This document shows, in pieces, positions 15,101 to 28,146 of a DNA stretch of 64,000 bases (position 1 is the stretch's first letter; the number at the start of each line of letters is the position of its first letter). The position numbers were made by a program, and so were the translations under genes. The notes under the pieces were generated by a model. That model was not told where the DNA came from, ran no database searches, and saw only the letters and a program-made list of their open reading frames with translations. Source of the stretch: Mansonella perstans (Eukaryota > Nematoda > Chromadorea > Rhabditida > Onchocercidae); the NCBI GenBank assembly GCA_037074765.1, contig JBAMDO010000166.1:1-64000 (forward strand), in the 5' to 3' direction.

Positions 15101-16369
15101 GCAAGGCGGCATGAAGAATATACATCAATAACTGATGCGATTAATTTGAATGAATCTTCGCAGCCTGATAAAGTCATTAAATTTTTTTTTTCTTTTTTTA
15201 GTATCATCTTATAAACATATGGACTTTCAATATGAATAACTCATGTTTGAGATTTTGTTTCCTGTTAAATTTGAAATAACATTCCGAAGTGTTTTAAATA
15301 AATAGTATTAGTAGTTTAATTTGTGATCTATGTAGAATTTTATTTTTAATTTCATTAAATCATGGCATGATTTTTGTTATAGCCTGGGGGTAAAACATTT
15401 TACTGGCAATATTAATAATGTTGAGACAAAATAATTAATATTGAAATAATAGACTTATTTTTTTTCCATTTTTAATTTTTTCTAGAGTCGTTTTTGCGAT
15501 AGTGATCTTTCCGAAGCAAGTAATGGTCATCATGTGGTGAATGATGATCTGGTTGATGATGATAACATGGAACCACCATACAGCGGAACAGTTACGCCAA
15601 CAACAACCTTACGAAGAGCAAAAGAAAGTTATTTGCGTCAACAAAATGATATTTTTAAGGAATATGAGGAAGTGCGAGTTTTTTCTTCATTAAGTTATAT
15701 TCCATGAATTTATACTCAAATATTTTGAAAATTTACAAATTACATTCTTTTTTAGAAATGGGCGCTTTATATACATTAGTTTTCTGGCTCTTTACTGATT
15801 ATTTTGTCATTCGCTATGAATACGAAAATAACTTTACAGCTTATTGAAAATTAGCAGTACTTATGTTACTATTTAACATGAAATGTTTGTGTATAACATT
15901 TCATTTACAGCAAGTTATGGTTACTGGTACTGGTGAAGCAGCTCCAGTCAATGGAAGTGATGTTGAAGACGAAATGCCAAGTGGTCTTAGTGATTTGGGA
16001 GAGGAATCGAGGACTGTTCTGGATGATGAAGAGTTTCAAGATTCCAGCAGGGTATTTATTTTCTTTTTGTGAGATATTTTAGAAAAACTCATCATCTTTC
16101 GCAAGTTATCATTTGATGTGCTGTTTGATAATTGATATTAATTGATGATTGATATGCTGTTTTGATTAGAAAACAAAATTTCTGAATTTAATGATTTTTT
16201 ATTATTGTAGGAATATATTGAATTTTGCGCTGAACGGCATTCAGAAAATGAATCAATGTCTTCTTATGGTGCCACATTATCGGAGAAGTTCATTTCTAAT
16301 ACGGAAACACAGTCGGTGCAGCCGACTGTGGAGTCTGTTGTTTTGCCTTCTGATGTGGTAAAAAATTGA
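119..16369 (+). CDS. TRPM-family cation channel (GON-2/GTL type), 5'-truncated by the window
   Basis: Forms a tetrameric plasma-membrane cation channel, probably permeable to Ca/Mg as in nematode GON-2/GTL channels. About 40 exons join in phase to roughly 1,715 residues. In order: the N-terminal TRPM homology (SLOG-like) region (exons 119-2157, with VHGGMTDF and WIITAG); the middle homology region (2496-6291, with [12 protein letters not shown] and [14 protein letters not shown]); a Ser/Asp-rich linker (about 6590-7300); S1-S6 (9265-10977, with FGLARQ and the pore word [10 protein letters not shown]); the TRP helix (11136-11291, [12 protein letters not shown]); and a coiled coil (12957-13065). 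No C-terminal alpha-kinase or NUDT9 domain was seen. The first complete exon opens after tctag at 118; sequence before it looks intronic. The TGA is at 16367-16369, but GTG|gtaaaa just before it could be a splice donor, so the tail may extend further. Two in-frame acceptors for the 14200/14209 exon give a 3-residue choice. Family certain; paralogue unassigned. Confidence 0.93.
14357..14416. repeat. Inverted repeat around a (TA)n core in a TRPM intron
   Basis: TATTCTACTGACAT at 14357-14370 is matched by its exact reverse complement at 14403-14416. The arms enclose about 32 bp that is almost entirely alternating TA. A second short TA run follows (about 14421-14437). The structure could extrude as a cruciform or be a small fold-back element. 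Confidence 0.8.
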
Positions 16370-16838
16370 TGAATTTCATCGAGCTTGAAACTTTGCTCAA
16401 GAAAGCCTTGAAAGAAACTAATCATTGAACGTGAATTTTGTATTAAAAAGGTGAAATTTCGAAATTACAATTTAATACCTATTTTAGAATAAGAGATATT
16501 TTATAGCAAATTTTAAAGATATTTCGAAATTCTGAATATTTTGGTTATGTTGAATATTTTAATGTATTTTCATCCGTTATCTTTTTCTTCATTTCTTATC
16601 ATTTTATATTACTGTTTCATATCACTATTAAAAATTGATGCATTATTATTATATTTGCTGTTAATTTGTTCCTCATTTTTTCCCCAATCTTTCCTCATTA
16701 TTGTATACATTTGTTTCAATGAATGAAAGCAATAAATTCCCTTACTTAATCATGTCTTTAGATGAAAATGAAATTGGTGGAAATTTTTTTTTGGTAAAAA
16801 GAAATCATGGTCAGATTATTAATGCATGTAGTTGTTTA

Positions 16839-16862
16839 ATATATATATATATATATATATAT
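16839..16862. repeat. (AT)12 dinucleotide repeat
   Basis: Alternating AT run of about 24 bp downstream of the TRPM gene, in otherwise unremarkable AT-rich DNA. Confidence 0.9.
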
Positions 16863-17576
16863 GAGTATAGAAATATCGAGATTTAATTTATATCCAAAAA
16901 AGAGGCATTTATTTTTGCCTATACCACATCTTTTATAAAGTTAAAAAATAAAAATTAATGATGCAGGCTGGGATGATATTTTTTTCTTTGCATACGCTAT
17001 TGTACTCATATATTTCTATCATTTTATATCTATATTGTTTTTTTCTTTTTTTTTTTAATATTCTTTCTGACTATATTATTTGTTACTTTGTGATACTTTT
17101 TGCTACTTTTTCACTACAAATGAAATATCAAAAATTTTACGAAAGAAATCATTGAAATGGAAAAGTTCTGACTAAAAAAAAAGAAGGAAAATGATGCATT
17201 GTATGTAAAAGATAAATGAATATGTGATTACAAATTTCTTTTGAAATATTCTGACAATCATAGACTGTCTTCATTTTTGCTTTTATTCTCTCTCTCTTCC
17301 TTCCTTTTATCATAATTTTTTTAGAAATATATTTTAGAATCTCTGAATACTACTATAATTAGGACTATCGACTTTTTCCACTCTTTTTTGGTTTCTATCT
17401 TCTTTCTCATTATCCTCGTCTCATTTCTTTTTATTCATATTTTGTATAAAAATAATATTTCTTCTTTTTTTCCTTTTTTTTTTACCACTCATCTTAGTTA
17501 TTGAATAGAATGGGAAATTTTGAAAATTTCATTCCTTACTATTTCTTTATTATTGTAAGAAAAATTGAAAGAATTC

Positions 17577-17577
<1 letters not shown>

Positions 17578-17630
<53 letters not shown>

Positions 17631-17657
17631 ATGATGAATGATGAATGAATGAATGAA
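17578..17657. repeat. AAT trinucleotide microsatellite with GAAT/GATGAAT tail
   Basis: About 17 uninterrupted AAT units run from 17578 to 17628, followed by GAATGAT and GAAT units to about 17657. The length is probably polymorphic between isolates. Confidence 0.95.
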
Positions 17658-19617
17658 GAGATGTAACATTATTAGGAGATAAAAATTTATTTTTGCAAAA
17701 TTATCATCATAAGGAGAACGAAAATAAATCTGATGTTTTTCAAATGATTATATGAAACTACGCGTCAAATCACTGCAATACGATGATTTTTATCATAAAT
17801 AAAAATGGATTAGATCAAACTAGAAGCAAAGAATAAATCAGATCATTATCATCTTTCAAACACAAGTAACTTACCATCAACAAGAGTGTACGATATGATA
17901 AAATTATATTACAGTAATGCGAATATGAAAGAAGTCATTGTTACAGTAAATAAGTAAGAATTATATCATGTGATGTGCAGTGCGATATATGACAAAATTA
18001 TATCGATGCAATACAGTAAGATATAATTCAATCACATCACAGCACACAATATAATATACAGTTGTATTGTATGATGTTCAATAATAATACAGTATGATTA
18101 TCATGATAGACAATATAATATGATAACGAAAAAAATCCATTTCGTTTCTTTCCAATCAATCAATCAATCAACAGTTAAACTTAAGCATTTATTCATCATT
18201 TAGTTAAAATAACGAAGAAAGGAAGGAAAATTTTGATAATGTTAAAATAACTATATTAACGAAAATAAAACTTTTATTAATACTTATTCCACAAAAAAGT
18301 GGAAAAAAAAAATTGTTTATCGTTATTAAATAATTTAAATTATTTTTTTTGAAACAAATGATTACTTATCATTAAAACTTTTGCAGTTGAGTATTTTCTT
18401 GTAAATTTTAACTTTTCAAATTTTAAAAAATGTTTTCATCTCAAAAATTTCAATTTATTCATGAAAATATAAAGTGGAAATTTCTAGCAACAATCCATTA
18501 TTGAACATGACTGATCGGTTAAAAAGATCTTTCTCGGTGCTTTGTGAAGAAAGTTCAATCCCGCATCAGATTTGCACATTATTGCCTATGACGAGAACTC
18601 ATGCACCACTCATATCGGCCGTGCTGAAAAGTTAATAACCTCTTAACCATTTCTGAGGCAAACAATAAGTGGAGCACATTCATGCCTTTATGACCATTTG
18701 ACCACTAGGATTCGAATTTCCTTGAATTCTACTCACTAATGTATAATTCAGCGTAGCGTCGAGAAATATTTCTGTTTTTGAAATTAGAAATAACATTCCG
18801 AATCTTTTCCATTTTATGCTGTTATGAAAAATCAGATAGATCGAAAATTCATTCATTCAGAACAATCATATCAATACACAGTAAAAGTAAACAAATTGAA
18901 AGCAAATAATTCAGGAATAAATTTTCCATAAAAACAAGAAAACTGCGCGATTACCAGTTCGTTTTAGATTTCCCATTGCATATTTAATCACATAATAGAG
19001 CAATAAACGAGAGAGAAAAATAAGTGAATGATTGGGACTAGAAAAGAAAGTTTTAAAGATATCAAAATTTTTTACAATTATTCATGTAATAGTAAATCAC
19101 ATATAACATATCACACTATTTCCATGCCATGAAAGCATATATCATGAATATTTTAATTCCAGCAATCGCCATCTTACGTTGCTTCCAGTGCTACTCTTTC
19201 ATGCCTCTCTTCTAAAATTAATTGCCATTATCAAGAGAGCAAACAATAAGGAACAGTACTAATGATATGGAAGAAAATAATTTTATCAATTAGCCAAAGC
19301 TGTATTAATATCATAGCATGAAGTCACATTTCCTTATCATTGCACACTAATCTAAATCATCTTCAGTTTCGTAATTATATCCGTTATAAAAGCTGAAACA
19401 TGTGACAAAATAGCAATCAACAAAAAATTAACATAATCAACTTCGTCAATCAAAAATTTTTAATTTATATTCATAATGAAATAGTTTAAAATTTAAGATA
19501 AAATGAGTCAAAATTTCATTTGACCGCATTCATGGTCAATTACACCTAGCCAGTAAAGTTTTTCACTCCAAAACATTTTAAACACCTTTCGAGAGATACA
19601 TATTGGAATATATTGCA

Positions 19618-21868
19618 TCAGGATATGCTGTATGCTGCACTGTGCTGTACTGACTTTTTATTATCTGGAGATTTTCCTTGATAATAAAGAAACTTACTTT
19701 TTTTATCAGATATTTTCGTAGGAAATGGCTCTGATGAGACTTCTGGTAAATCAAGCTCGCCTTCCTTTTCTATTAATTCCGCAAATTCTTTTTCTACTTC
19801 TTCCAAATCATCTCGGTCTAGCTTACCACTAAGCATGTTTGATATTTCCTGTAAAAAACATTATTAAGTATTTGAATATATATTTGTAACTTAGTATCTA
19901 ATTTTAATTTAATTACTACCAAAAATAAAAAAAAAGATATTCTTTAGTACAAAAGGACTCCAACTTACTTCCTGAAATTCGGTTGCCTCCTTTGTCTCAT
20001 CCATGATTCGTTCGATATCATCAACTGAAATCATCTGAAAGAAAGCATCTGCTTTACAAATGAATCATCACTCAGCAAAAGTGAAAATAGCTACTGAATT
20101 TAAGGGGGACTAAAAATCAGCTTAGGCAAAACAAAACAACTAAAAATCAACCTAGGTAAAACAGAACCACTGCAGTTAACCAATAAATAATGACATAAAT
20201 TGTTTTCAAAACTTCGACTTCTAACATTTAAATTTCTAGGTATTTCAAAAAAAATCGACAGCTATGGGTCCTTCCTGCATAAGATATTCCACGAGTAAAT
20301 ATGAATTTATATACAATTTAAGGATTTCTGCAAAATCATTTCAAACAATTCCCTGTAATCTTAATAATTTAACATGAAAATAAATTCAAATAGTATTAGG
20401 TGATTTAATTACCTGATTCATCCACTTTAATATTTCATTACCATGCCTCAATTGTTCCACCACCTTCTGCTCAATAACAACGAATTCCAAATCATTTACC
20501 TTTAAGAATGTTTCGATTTCACAAACAGTTAAGAAATTACTGTAAATTCACTTAAATCTGATATAAACTAGTTGCAGCCTCCATTTCTCTTACAACAGCA
20601 AGACTGCAAAATATTGACAAATAGTGTCAAAATATTTAAAAAATAAATACCATTCTTTCGATCTGATCCAACTGCTGCAACGTCTTTTCAGTTACTGATT
20701 CTTGATATCTCTTCCTCTTTAAAATTAGTAAGGCCCGACTGAAAGTAAACTAGTGATCTTTCAACAAGTAAATCAGGAATGGAAGCGACCATCAGTTAAT
20801 TTTGAGAATGACATGCCTCATACGTGGTGATGGCAGAATATATGCCAGCGAACAGTATTGAAATAAAACTGAAGTCAGTTCAATAGAAGAAACAAATTTG
20901 ATATAATTTAAATATTTTTATATTTTCAAACCTTTCGCATATGAATGAAGTATATGGTGAATAAGCTAAACAAACGAACAAAAAGAGAAAAATTTCGTTG
21001 CGTATAAACAGAGTAATTGGACAAGAGTTCCAAAATTTGAAAGAAAAACACCGAAAAGATGAAAGCTTACTCTTTTTTGTTGGCTTTTATCAGTTGTTTC
21101 GCCAGTTCCTTCTCACGTTCCATTTGCTTTTCATTCCTTTTTATATATTGTTTCATTTTGTCGCGTTGATTTTTTAACTGCTAAAATTATATTCCTGATT
21201 CAAAAAAGAGTAAAATAAAAAAAAAAACCACTAGCAAGCATCCCAATTGTTTATTTCTTCGGCTACTCATTTGGAAGCTCTTGAAGTGAAACATTTGCCC
21301 TTATAGTTAACGAACTGTTATCATTTGAAGCAGCAAATATCATATCCATTCTGCATTACGATAATATCTTGTTTAATTTTACCAACTCCGCAAAATTCAG
21401 CAAATGAGGTGAAAGAAAAAAGTAAGAACTAAAGTTAGAAGAATAGAAATTGTTGCTGTTCTTATAGAATAAATTTCACAAAAAATGGGATGCTTATCAA
21501 AAACATTTGGGTTTCAGAAAACAGGAATCACAGCCGGAAATGAAACTGTTCAAAAAGTTGAGATTTTCGGAGCATTTTTGTAAAATTCACTTAAATGTTT
21601 AAACAGTAAATTCTAGAAAAAAAAAATGCACAACGAATTTCTATTTCAAATTTCGTAAAAAAAGAAATTACATCAAATAAGGATATGAGCTTACATATTT
21701 TCATACGTAAAATGAATGAGTAATTACATGACATCTAATTTTCGAAATTAATTTTCATTAATAAACGAACAAAAATCTTAAGCAAATAAAAGTGTTAACC
21801 AAAATAGCTTGATCCTGTTGTGATATTGGCGGTAATGCTGGTCGCTGTTTACCAAATAAATTACCCAT
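19618..21868 (-). CDS. vps-20: Charged multivesicular body protein 6 (CHMP6/Vps20), ESCRT-III subunit
   Basis: Links ESCRT-II to ESCRT-III assembly on endosomal membranes during multivesicular body formation. Six exons join in phase: 21868-21800, 21180-21071, 20738-20651, 20499-20413, 20034-19969 and 19848-19618, giving 216 residues against about 201 in human CHMP6. The protein starts MGNLFGK, the conserved CHMP6 N-terminus with glycine 2 available for N-myristoylation. A basic helical Snf7 core follows (DKMKQYIKRNEKQMERE, then KRKRYQES). The acidic C-terminal half includes DIERIMDETKEATEFQEEIS and the MIM2-like segment DLPEVSSEPFP, close to LPEVPSEPLP of human CHMP6. The last about 25 residues (KSKFLYYQGKSPDNKK...) are not conserved. 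The start is fixed by the family motif. Confidence 0.96.
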
Positions 21869-24089
21869 AATTATTTTTTAACGAACTTTTGCGTATTTTA
21901 CAAGATTTCATATATATGATCTGAAATGGAAAAAAAAAAAAAAACACAACTGAATATAAGCTAAAATAAAAGCGCTCTTTCTTTTCAAAAAAAAAAACTG
22001 CATCGAAATTTTTCATTCTATTATTTATTCAATATTAAATTTCAAATATTAATTAAAATAAATCAATCTAAATTTAGCATTTCTACGTCATTTCTATGTT
22101 CTATAGTAATTTTAAAGTGCAAGCTAATTGATTATTCATCTCATCATTATGTGTCAATTTTAGGTTTAATCTGCTAATATAATAAGTCTTTATCATTTGT
22201 AAGTTTTATTGTTGCTATAAAATCAATGTTTTCTATGTATATTTTAGCTTCAAAAAATCAAATCTCACCATTACATGTATATTTGAGTATTTACTTGTTG
22301 TTTTCGTTATTTATTGTTTCCATCAATAAAAATATATTCTCCAAATGTCATAGTATCATTCCTGTTGTGTTAAAATTATGCTACAAATCTTGCTCTAATA
22401 ATTTCAATTTACTTATAAAATGAAAAAAAAAACTGCCCAAAAAACAATTAATCGCGGGAATTTTGACAATCTCTTGGAGTTGTAGGCCGAAGTATAACGT
22501 CTTACAAAATTCGAGCAGTATCTGTATGTTTGCATTTCTCGCTTTTGTTGGGTTATCTGGAAGAGGGAATGCAGGGTAGTTGTTCTGTATATGTCTTGCA
22601 TTAGAGGTTTGTGTGTGGAGGGGTAAGTGAGCATAAAATACTTGAAATGTTGATTTCGGATAAAAATAAATTAATCATACAACAGGAAAAATTTTAATTT
22701 CATATAAAATCAAAGATAAACAAACAAAAACAATAACAAGTGTTCTGAACAAATCAATGAAGTGTTGTTGTTGTTTACTTTTGACTATTAATATACTTCT
22801 GTGATGATATCTTCGAGTATTTCTGTTAACTTTCAGGAATCATTATTATGCAGTTACTATGCAACTTTAATCAAATTATTCACGAAATCAGCAACGAAAT
22901 CTTTTCCTTTTTCTTTTTAATTTTTAACAATATTTTTCATCAAAGCAAACATTAATGCTAATATAATACAATACAAATTTTTCAAAATGACAGATATTTA
23001 GAAATGAATAACAAATAGTAAAATTTTTACATCATCTCCATACGAAAAACTTTTTCTTTCCCTTTCTCTTCTTTTCTCATCTCTCATCGTCACTTGTCGA
23101 TATTCTACTACTATTACCATCCGTCTTATTCCTGTAAGAGTTAATTGGATGACCCATTTAATATTTGAGTACAACTTTTTTGCAAAGTTCATTACAATTT
23201 TCACAAATAGCAGTGGCTGATTTATAAATGGTTGAATAACGCCAAAAATGTAATTTTGTTTTTTTAAAAAATACATTCCCAGTATATGGTTGTATTTTTC
23301 ACAACTGGAAATGCATCAAATACCGAAGCAGTTCTGGTAGTCAACAATTACAGGAAAGAGTATCTATTTAAAAAGTCACTTTTAAATAACAGCAAGACAT
23401 ATATAAATTCCAATAATTGCATATTTTCGAGCTAATGCAAATTTTATTTTATTTCAGCCTTTCGCAACTGTTAAATATTTTTCCTGCTAAGACAGTTGAC
23501 TACCACTTATAATTTCTATAAATTTTTTCAGGAATGACAATCAGATCTATATAAATCAAGAAACGTAATAACTGATGCGTAGTGAAGTGGGATATGACGG
23601 ATCCTTCGTATTCCGATTTTCCAGTTGTTACTGTTCCATCCTTACAACAATGCATTTCAGCCGATAATTTCGAATCTTTCGGAGTGATTGACTCAGCTAA
23701 AATTAAAGTTTTTTTTTTTAATCTGGCCAAAATTGTAGAAAAAAAGAATATGAATTATTAAAATATTATTTTCCATCCAACTTTATATTTCATACTTTTT
23801 TTGGTAACGCAGAAGTTTTTATTATTTTTTATCGAAAGTGAAATATTGCCTGGTGTCCCCATCCTGCATGTTTAAATATCAAATGTTTCGACTACTGAAT
23901 TTTGGATATTTCGTTTATGATTTTTCTTGAAATTGACAATGATAAAATAATCATTCAAACACTAAACAGACAAAGTTGTATTATATAATTCAAGTCAACA
24001 AGCGCTAATGCTGCTTCTCATTTAACTTTTAATCGCTACTACTTGTACTTTTAATCACTTCTAAGCACTTTTGCTCCCATTTTTCTATG
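21869..24089. other. Intergenic region between CHMP6 and the HORMA gene, with one candidate exon
   Basis: AT-rich DNA between two minus-strand genes. Apart from a possible alternative terminal exon of the HORMA gene (23500-23696, listed separately), the open frames here are short, lack clear splice signals and look like chance. The 22440-22640 stretch is slightly richer in GC but I recognise nothing in it. Confidence 0.5.
23500..23696 (-). CDS. Candidate alternative 3'-terminal exon of the HORMA-domain gene
   Basis: On the minus strand a clean acceptor (aattttag) at 23697-23698 opens 197 bp ending in TAG at 23500. The frame starts ESITPKDSKLSAEMHCCKDG and ends IYRNYKW. The last exon of the upstream HORMA gene contains an internal GT donor (exon end 24143) leaving one base. 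Joining it to this exon keeps the frame and would replace the last dozen or so residues of the 341-residue model with about 65 new ones. This is inferred from splice phase only, with no homology support. Confidence 0.35.
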
Positions 24090-27002
24090 CTAATTTATTA
24101 ATTGTTTATCTTGTTCATTACAGTTGGCTTTATCACATGTACTTGAAAGTGTGCCACAAAACTTCGTGATTTTCAGCGTGCCACTGATGTCAGTAAATGA
24201 GGATGATGCCGTCAATTCACCACTTCCGGTTCGGTCATTTTGTAACTCACTATCATCTTCCTGCAATTAGAAATTAAAATTTCAAATAAAATAAAAATTT
24301 CTCTTTGATCTGAAGGAAAGTTTTTCAAAAATCAGAAAAATAAGCTTGATAGTTTACTTGAAGTTGAGGGAACTCATCGGTACATGTCGAGAATGTCCGC
24401 AAAGTTTTAGCTGGCGAAGAGCAAACAGTGGTACCACGAGATATCGATGTGCTAAACTTTGTTGCATTGGTATGCATCAGTGATTTCATTTCATCTGCGC
24501 TCTTCATGAAAATCGAATGAACTGACGTTGTAACCCTAAATAAAATAGGTTTTAAATACGACTGTTCAATGAACCAATACAGCGGTCCATTATGAGTTAT
24601 ATACAACCTCCAGAACCATTCCAACGTCCGTGTATCTCAACTGCAATAGTAGCAATCAAATTACTGTTTTAATCAGTTCAGAAAGCAGCCGTAGTTCGCA
24701 AAATTACTGTCAACGACTAAACGAAATATTTTTTCCTTAGCATTATTTTTGTTGGAAGATCCTTGTCAAGGTTATTTTTAAACCTAATAAGAAGTAGAAA
24801 CGTGCATAACTTGATCATTATTATTAATCGAATTTATTATTATTAATTCAAGCTGTTTTGAGCGACTCTTTAACTGCTCGAAGAAAAAACAAACACATAC
24901 ATGTGTTTTTCACAATCGAATCTACCAAGCATTAACGGTTCAACATCTTTCGGAAAGTGGAATAGATCTTCATCAGCTATAAAACCTTGCGGTTCATAAT
25001 TCGAAGGAGTTCCTGGAAAAAGAGTGAGTCGGATTGGTTACAGATATTTCAGGAGCATTTCTACTTCAGATTTTAATAAATACACACTCACTATTGATGC
25101 ACAACGTGCTCGTTAGGCTACCGAGCTGTTACAGCTACAGTTAAATCTCCATTATGCCAAAATATCGTAATATAATATCATGAAAAATCAGTTTATAGCG
25201 GTAAATGGAAATTAATTGTTACTTTCGTCATAGTAGGTGAGTTTAAAGATGGTGCAGACGTTCTCTGGCAATGGGCCCATAATTCTTCCATATGCCCGTA
25301 CACGGCGAACTAAACGGAAAAACTGCTTGCGCGCTTGCATGATTCCTGTATATTTAATAGTACTGACCTTCTCACCTTTGGTACTGCAAAATGGATGAAA
25401 GTTGTGGCTATTTTTAAAATTTTTCTATTAAAACAAATATGAACCTATGTATGAAGTGATACAAGGCACCTTAAATTATTGACAAGTTAATCTACAAAGA
25501 TTTCAAGCTAAAATTTCTAGTAAAACACCACTTCCCTTGTAAGGATCATTTCTGCTTCATTCGATTCATAAAAAAATGACATTCGGTGAACTTCCAAAGC
25601 TTCATATTCATCTTTCCTTTCACGATCAGCAACCATTATAATGAAATCACGTAACTAAAAATTCCAGTAAAGATCTCGGTTTCATTTCCCAATTAGATTC
25701 ATTTCAATCAATAAATCTCCATAATTTTTTGTATTTCCGCTTAAATTTTAGTTTTATAGAAAATCTAACTAAAGTAAAGCAAATAGCTAAACGATTTTCT
25801 GCGCCAGTTATATATTTCTTCTAAGAGGAAGGTAGAGAGGGAGACTGGTGTTGAGCTGTATTCTATAAGAAAAGCGTTAAACTGAAAATTCGAATTTTTA
25901 ATTTTTAAATGGACTTCAGAGCCCTTTTGTCGAGCAAAAAAATCTCGAAGTTATAAAAAGAACTTAATAAAATTTGTCGAATTTAATTAATAAAAAATCA
26001 AAAGTTTACATATGCAAATTTAATTGCTTCCATAATGCCTTTAAGATTGTGAATAATATCTTCACCTTCAGCCTCCGCTTGAACAACATAAAACTTCCAC
26101 TCTGAAAATTTCAGTCAACTCCGCAACAGCAAGTTGATAACAAACATAATGTAGGGATGGCAAAATATACTTTACATAGATATAAACAACCTGTCTGCTA
26201 TCACTGAACTATCTACTTTTCGTTAATTGAAAAAAAAGAGCAAATTTTCCTCCTTGTTAAAAGAAAGTATTCTTCACTGTGCTTTTTGATAATTTTTTGA
26301 TAAAATCAATAGACGATACTCGTAAGACAATACATGTAAATTTTAGTATTATATTCAAATGATTATCAGCACTGTGTTATTGCGTGTTATCGTTATTCAT
26401 AACCATTTCATGATTACTATCTGCATGTGTACCATCATTCATGTTCTTATCAATATTCATTAGTGATCACTATTTATATCGTCACACTTTCAGTTGATTC
26501 CAAACTCTATCAAAATTACACTCTTATTTCTTTAAGGATAGGAAGTGTACTTTGCCAAGTGAACTGTACTTTGACAAGTGTTCTTATGTTTTAATATCAA
26601 AAATAAACTGGAAAAGAAAGTTACATACTTTCAATTTGGCGTTTCTTGAAGCATTTCGTAGGAAGTAAACCTCTGCTATGAAGAATATGTGATGCAGTAA
26701 TGAATACAACACGCTGTAGAAAAGATCGTGATTTCTCGCCAATCGGTTCATCCGGAAATGTTGCTTCCCACTAAAATAAATTATTTATGCAGTTTTTGAC
26801 GATATATTTCGAGAAATACCATAACGATAGTAGTTATATGAGCATAAATATCTTTTTAAGTTCCTGTTCGGATATTAATTGCTGCAATACAATAAAAAGT
26901 AATTCAATTGTTTTTACGCTCATCCCTGGTAATTATAATGAGTGAAAAACAATAATTTACCTTAAAGCTTTTTCCCGAGGCTTTATTCTGTACCATCTCC
27001 AT
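24090..27002 (-). CDS. HORMA-domain meiotic chromosome-axis protein (HIM-3/HTP/HORMAD type)
   Basis: HORMADs bind closure motifs and build the meiotic chromosome axis for pairing, crossover control and synapsis checkpoints. Eight exons join in phase: 27002-26961, 26770-26629, 26101-26010, 25654-25527, 25383-25223, 25012-24901, 24535-24358 and 24260-24090, giving 341 residues. The HORMA domain spans roughly residues 18-240. Landmarks are AEGEDIIHNLKGIMEAIKFAYLRDF after the first helices, MSFFYES, and RIMGPLPENVCTIFKLTYYDERTPSNYEPQGF, which closely follows the HORMAD pattern LPxxxxxxxKLxYYDExTPxxYxPxGF. The tail is Ser/Thr-rich, as expected of a flexible tail. TAG directly precedes the ATG in frame, and a strong acceptor (atttcag) lies 18 bp upstream, suggesting trans-splicing. 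The ortholog among HIM-3, HTP-1/2 and HTP-3 cannot be set from length alone. An alternative last exon is possible. Confidence 0.9.
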
Positions 27003-27373
27003 CTAGTTGAACCAAAAATCCTGAAATATAAATTCTAAAAAAGTAATCTGTTAAAATATAAATTTGAAAACATTTTATATACACAACTAATTCATTTACA
27101 AATTTTGATTTTAATTCCGAAAAACTCAATTCTTGATATATCAATTATTTTTTTTCTTACATTCCTACCTCTGAGCAATTTTTCAATCGTTCAGAAGCTA
27201 ATTATGATAAATTATTGTTTAGACGTTTAATTCCAAATCGAATCAATATTAACTCGAATTTAACTAACTAATTAGAAAATCAATTCGTATTTACTGAAAA
27301 TTTAAAATTAAAATTTCAACTCTTAAAAATAGGAAGTTACGACTTTAAGCAATTTTTATTTTTCAACTATAAT

Positions 27374-27530
27374 ACGCCAATTTTATGCAGCTTTTCGCGC
27401 GCGTCAGTCATTTAACCGCCACCACATGTGCATATCCATTTACAATCATAAATCTTAACTTAGGTTCTATAACACGTCAAGTTCACGCAGCTATTCGTTC
27501 CCACGTATATCAGCCATTTAATCTTCATCC
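27374..27530. repeat. Degenerate ~100-bp-period direct duplication
   Basis: The block around 27384-27430 (GCAGCTTTTCG ... CAGTCATTTAA) recurs about 100 bp later around 27484-27530 (GCAGCTATTCG ... CAGCCATTTAA). This is an old direct duplication. Confidence 0.6.
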
Positions 27531-27595
27531 ATCATTACGTGTGTCTTTCAAATTACATCGATTCTAAGCCAATTTTATTATATATTTCGCAAGTT

Positions 27596-27658
27596 CTCGC
27601 CACAAATGTCACATTGCACGTAAATTCTCATCACAAATGTCATATTGCACGATGCATT
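27596..27658. repeat. Two-copy 31-bp tandem repeat
   Basis: Copies start at 27596 and 27627 and share CACAAATGTCAYATTGCACG; they differ at a few positions. Confidence 0.8.
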
Positions 27659-28146
27659 CCAAGAGTATTAAAGCAGCACGAATAAAATCAATATCATTGA
27701 ACTGACGTAAATGAATTGGACGTAAATGACGTAAGTCATAAAAGCTAAACTGTTGATGTTATGTTAATAATGTCTCTTTTATCAATATTTAAAATTTAAA
27801 TTAAAATATTCTTGAATTGTTGATTAAATGTCAGCGAAATCTTTGCTGTTATCAAAAACAAGCGAAATAATTTTAAAAAAAATTAAAATCAGAAATTAAA
27901 ATTGCAATTAAAAATACCAAAATTTCATTTCGAATCCCACAAACAATCTTAACTTTCATTCTAGTCGCAAATTTTTCAAAATTTGTTTAAATTTTTTAAC
28001 TATTATCCAATACAAAGGTTATAATTTTGCTTCAATTTATTGAATTTCATTACTCGAATTTAGTTTCACATTTCCAAAATTAAATTCAATAATTGCTTAC
28101 CAAAACTAATCTTAAATATTTAAATGTTTACATAAATACGTATAAA

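Larger units (their letters stand above)
16370..19617. other. Intergenic region between TRPM and CHMP6 3' ends; microsatellites, no supported gene
   Basis: The TRPM and CHMP6 genes converge here. The DNA is very AT-rich, with (AT)n at about 16839-16862, a long AAT run at 17578-17628 continuing into GAAT/GATGAAT repeats to about 17657, and CAAT repeats near 18155-18172. Bases 17880-18120 are low-complexity with degenerate copies of ATGA-AAATTATAT words. Bases 18490-18760 are less AT-rich and carry a 42-codon reading frame (18507-18635), reported separately as a finding. No convincing multi-exon gene was seen. Confidence 0.6.

Noticed and set aside
18660..18740. tRNA-like GGATTCGAAT word
   Set aside because: The T-arm stem does not pair on either strand and no acceptor stem or anticodon arm could be built.
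22998..23276. 92-codon minus-strand frame
   Set aside because: AT-driven composition, no splice context linking it to the HORMA or CHMP6 genes, and no recognisable family.
24601..24633. Apparent 33-bp HORMA exon (reads LRYTDVGMVLE) with acceptor and donor
   Set aside because: Including it in the required phase creates a stop. Skipping it joins CACAT to GGTTACAACG in frame and matches the HORMAD pattern, so it is treated as intronic.
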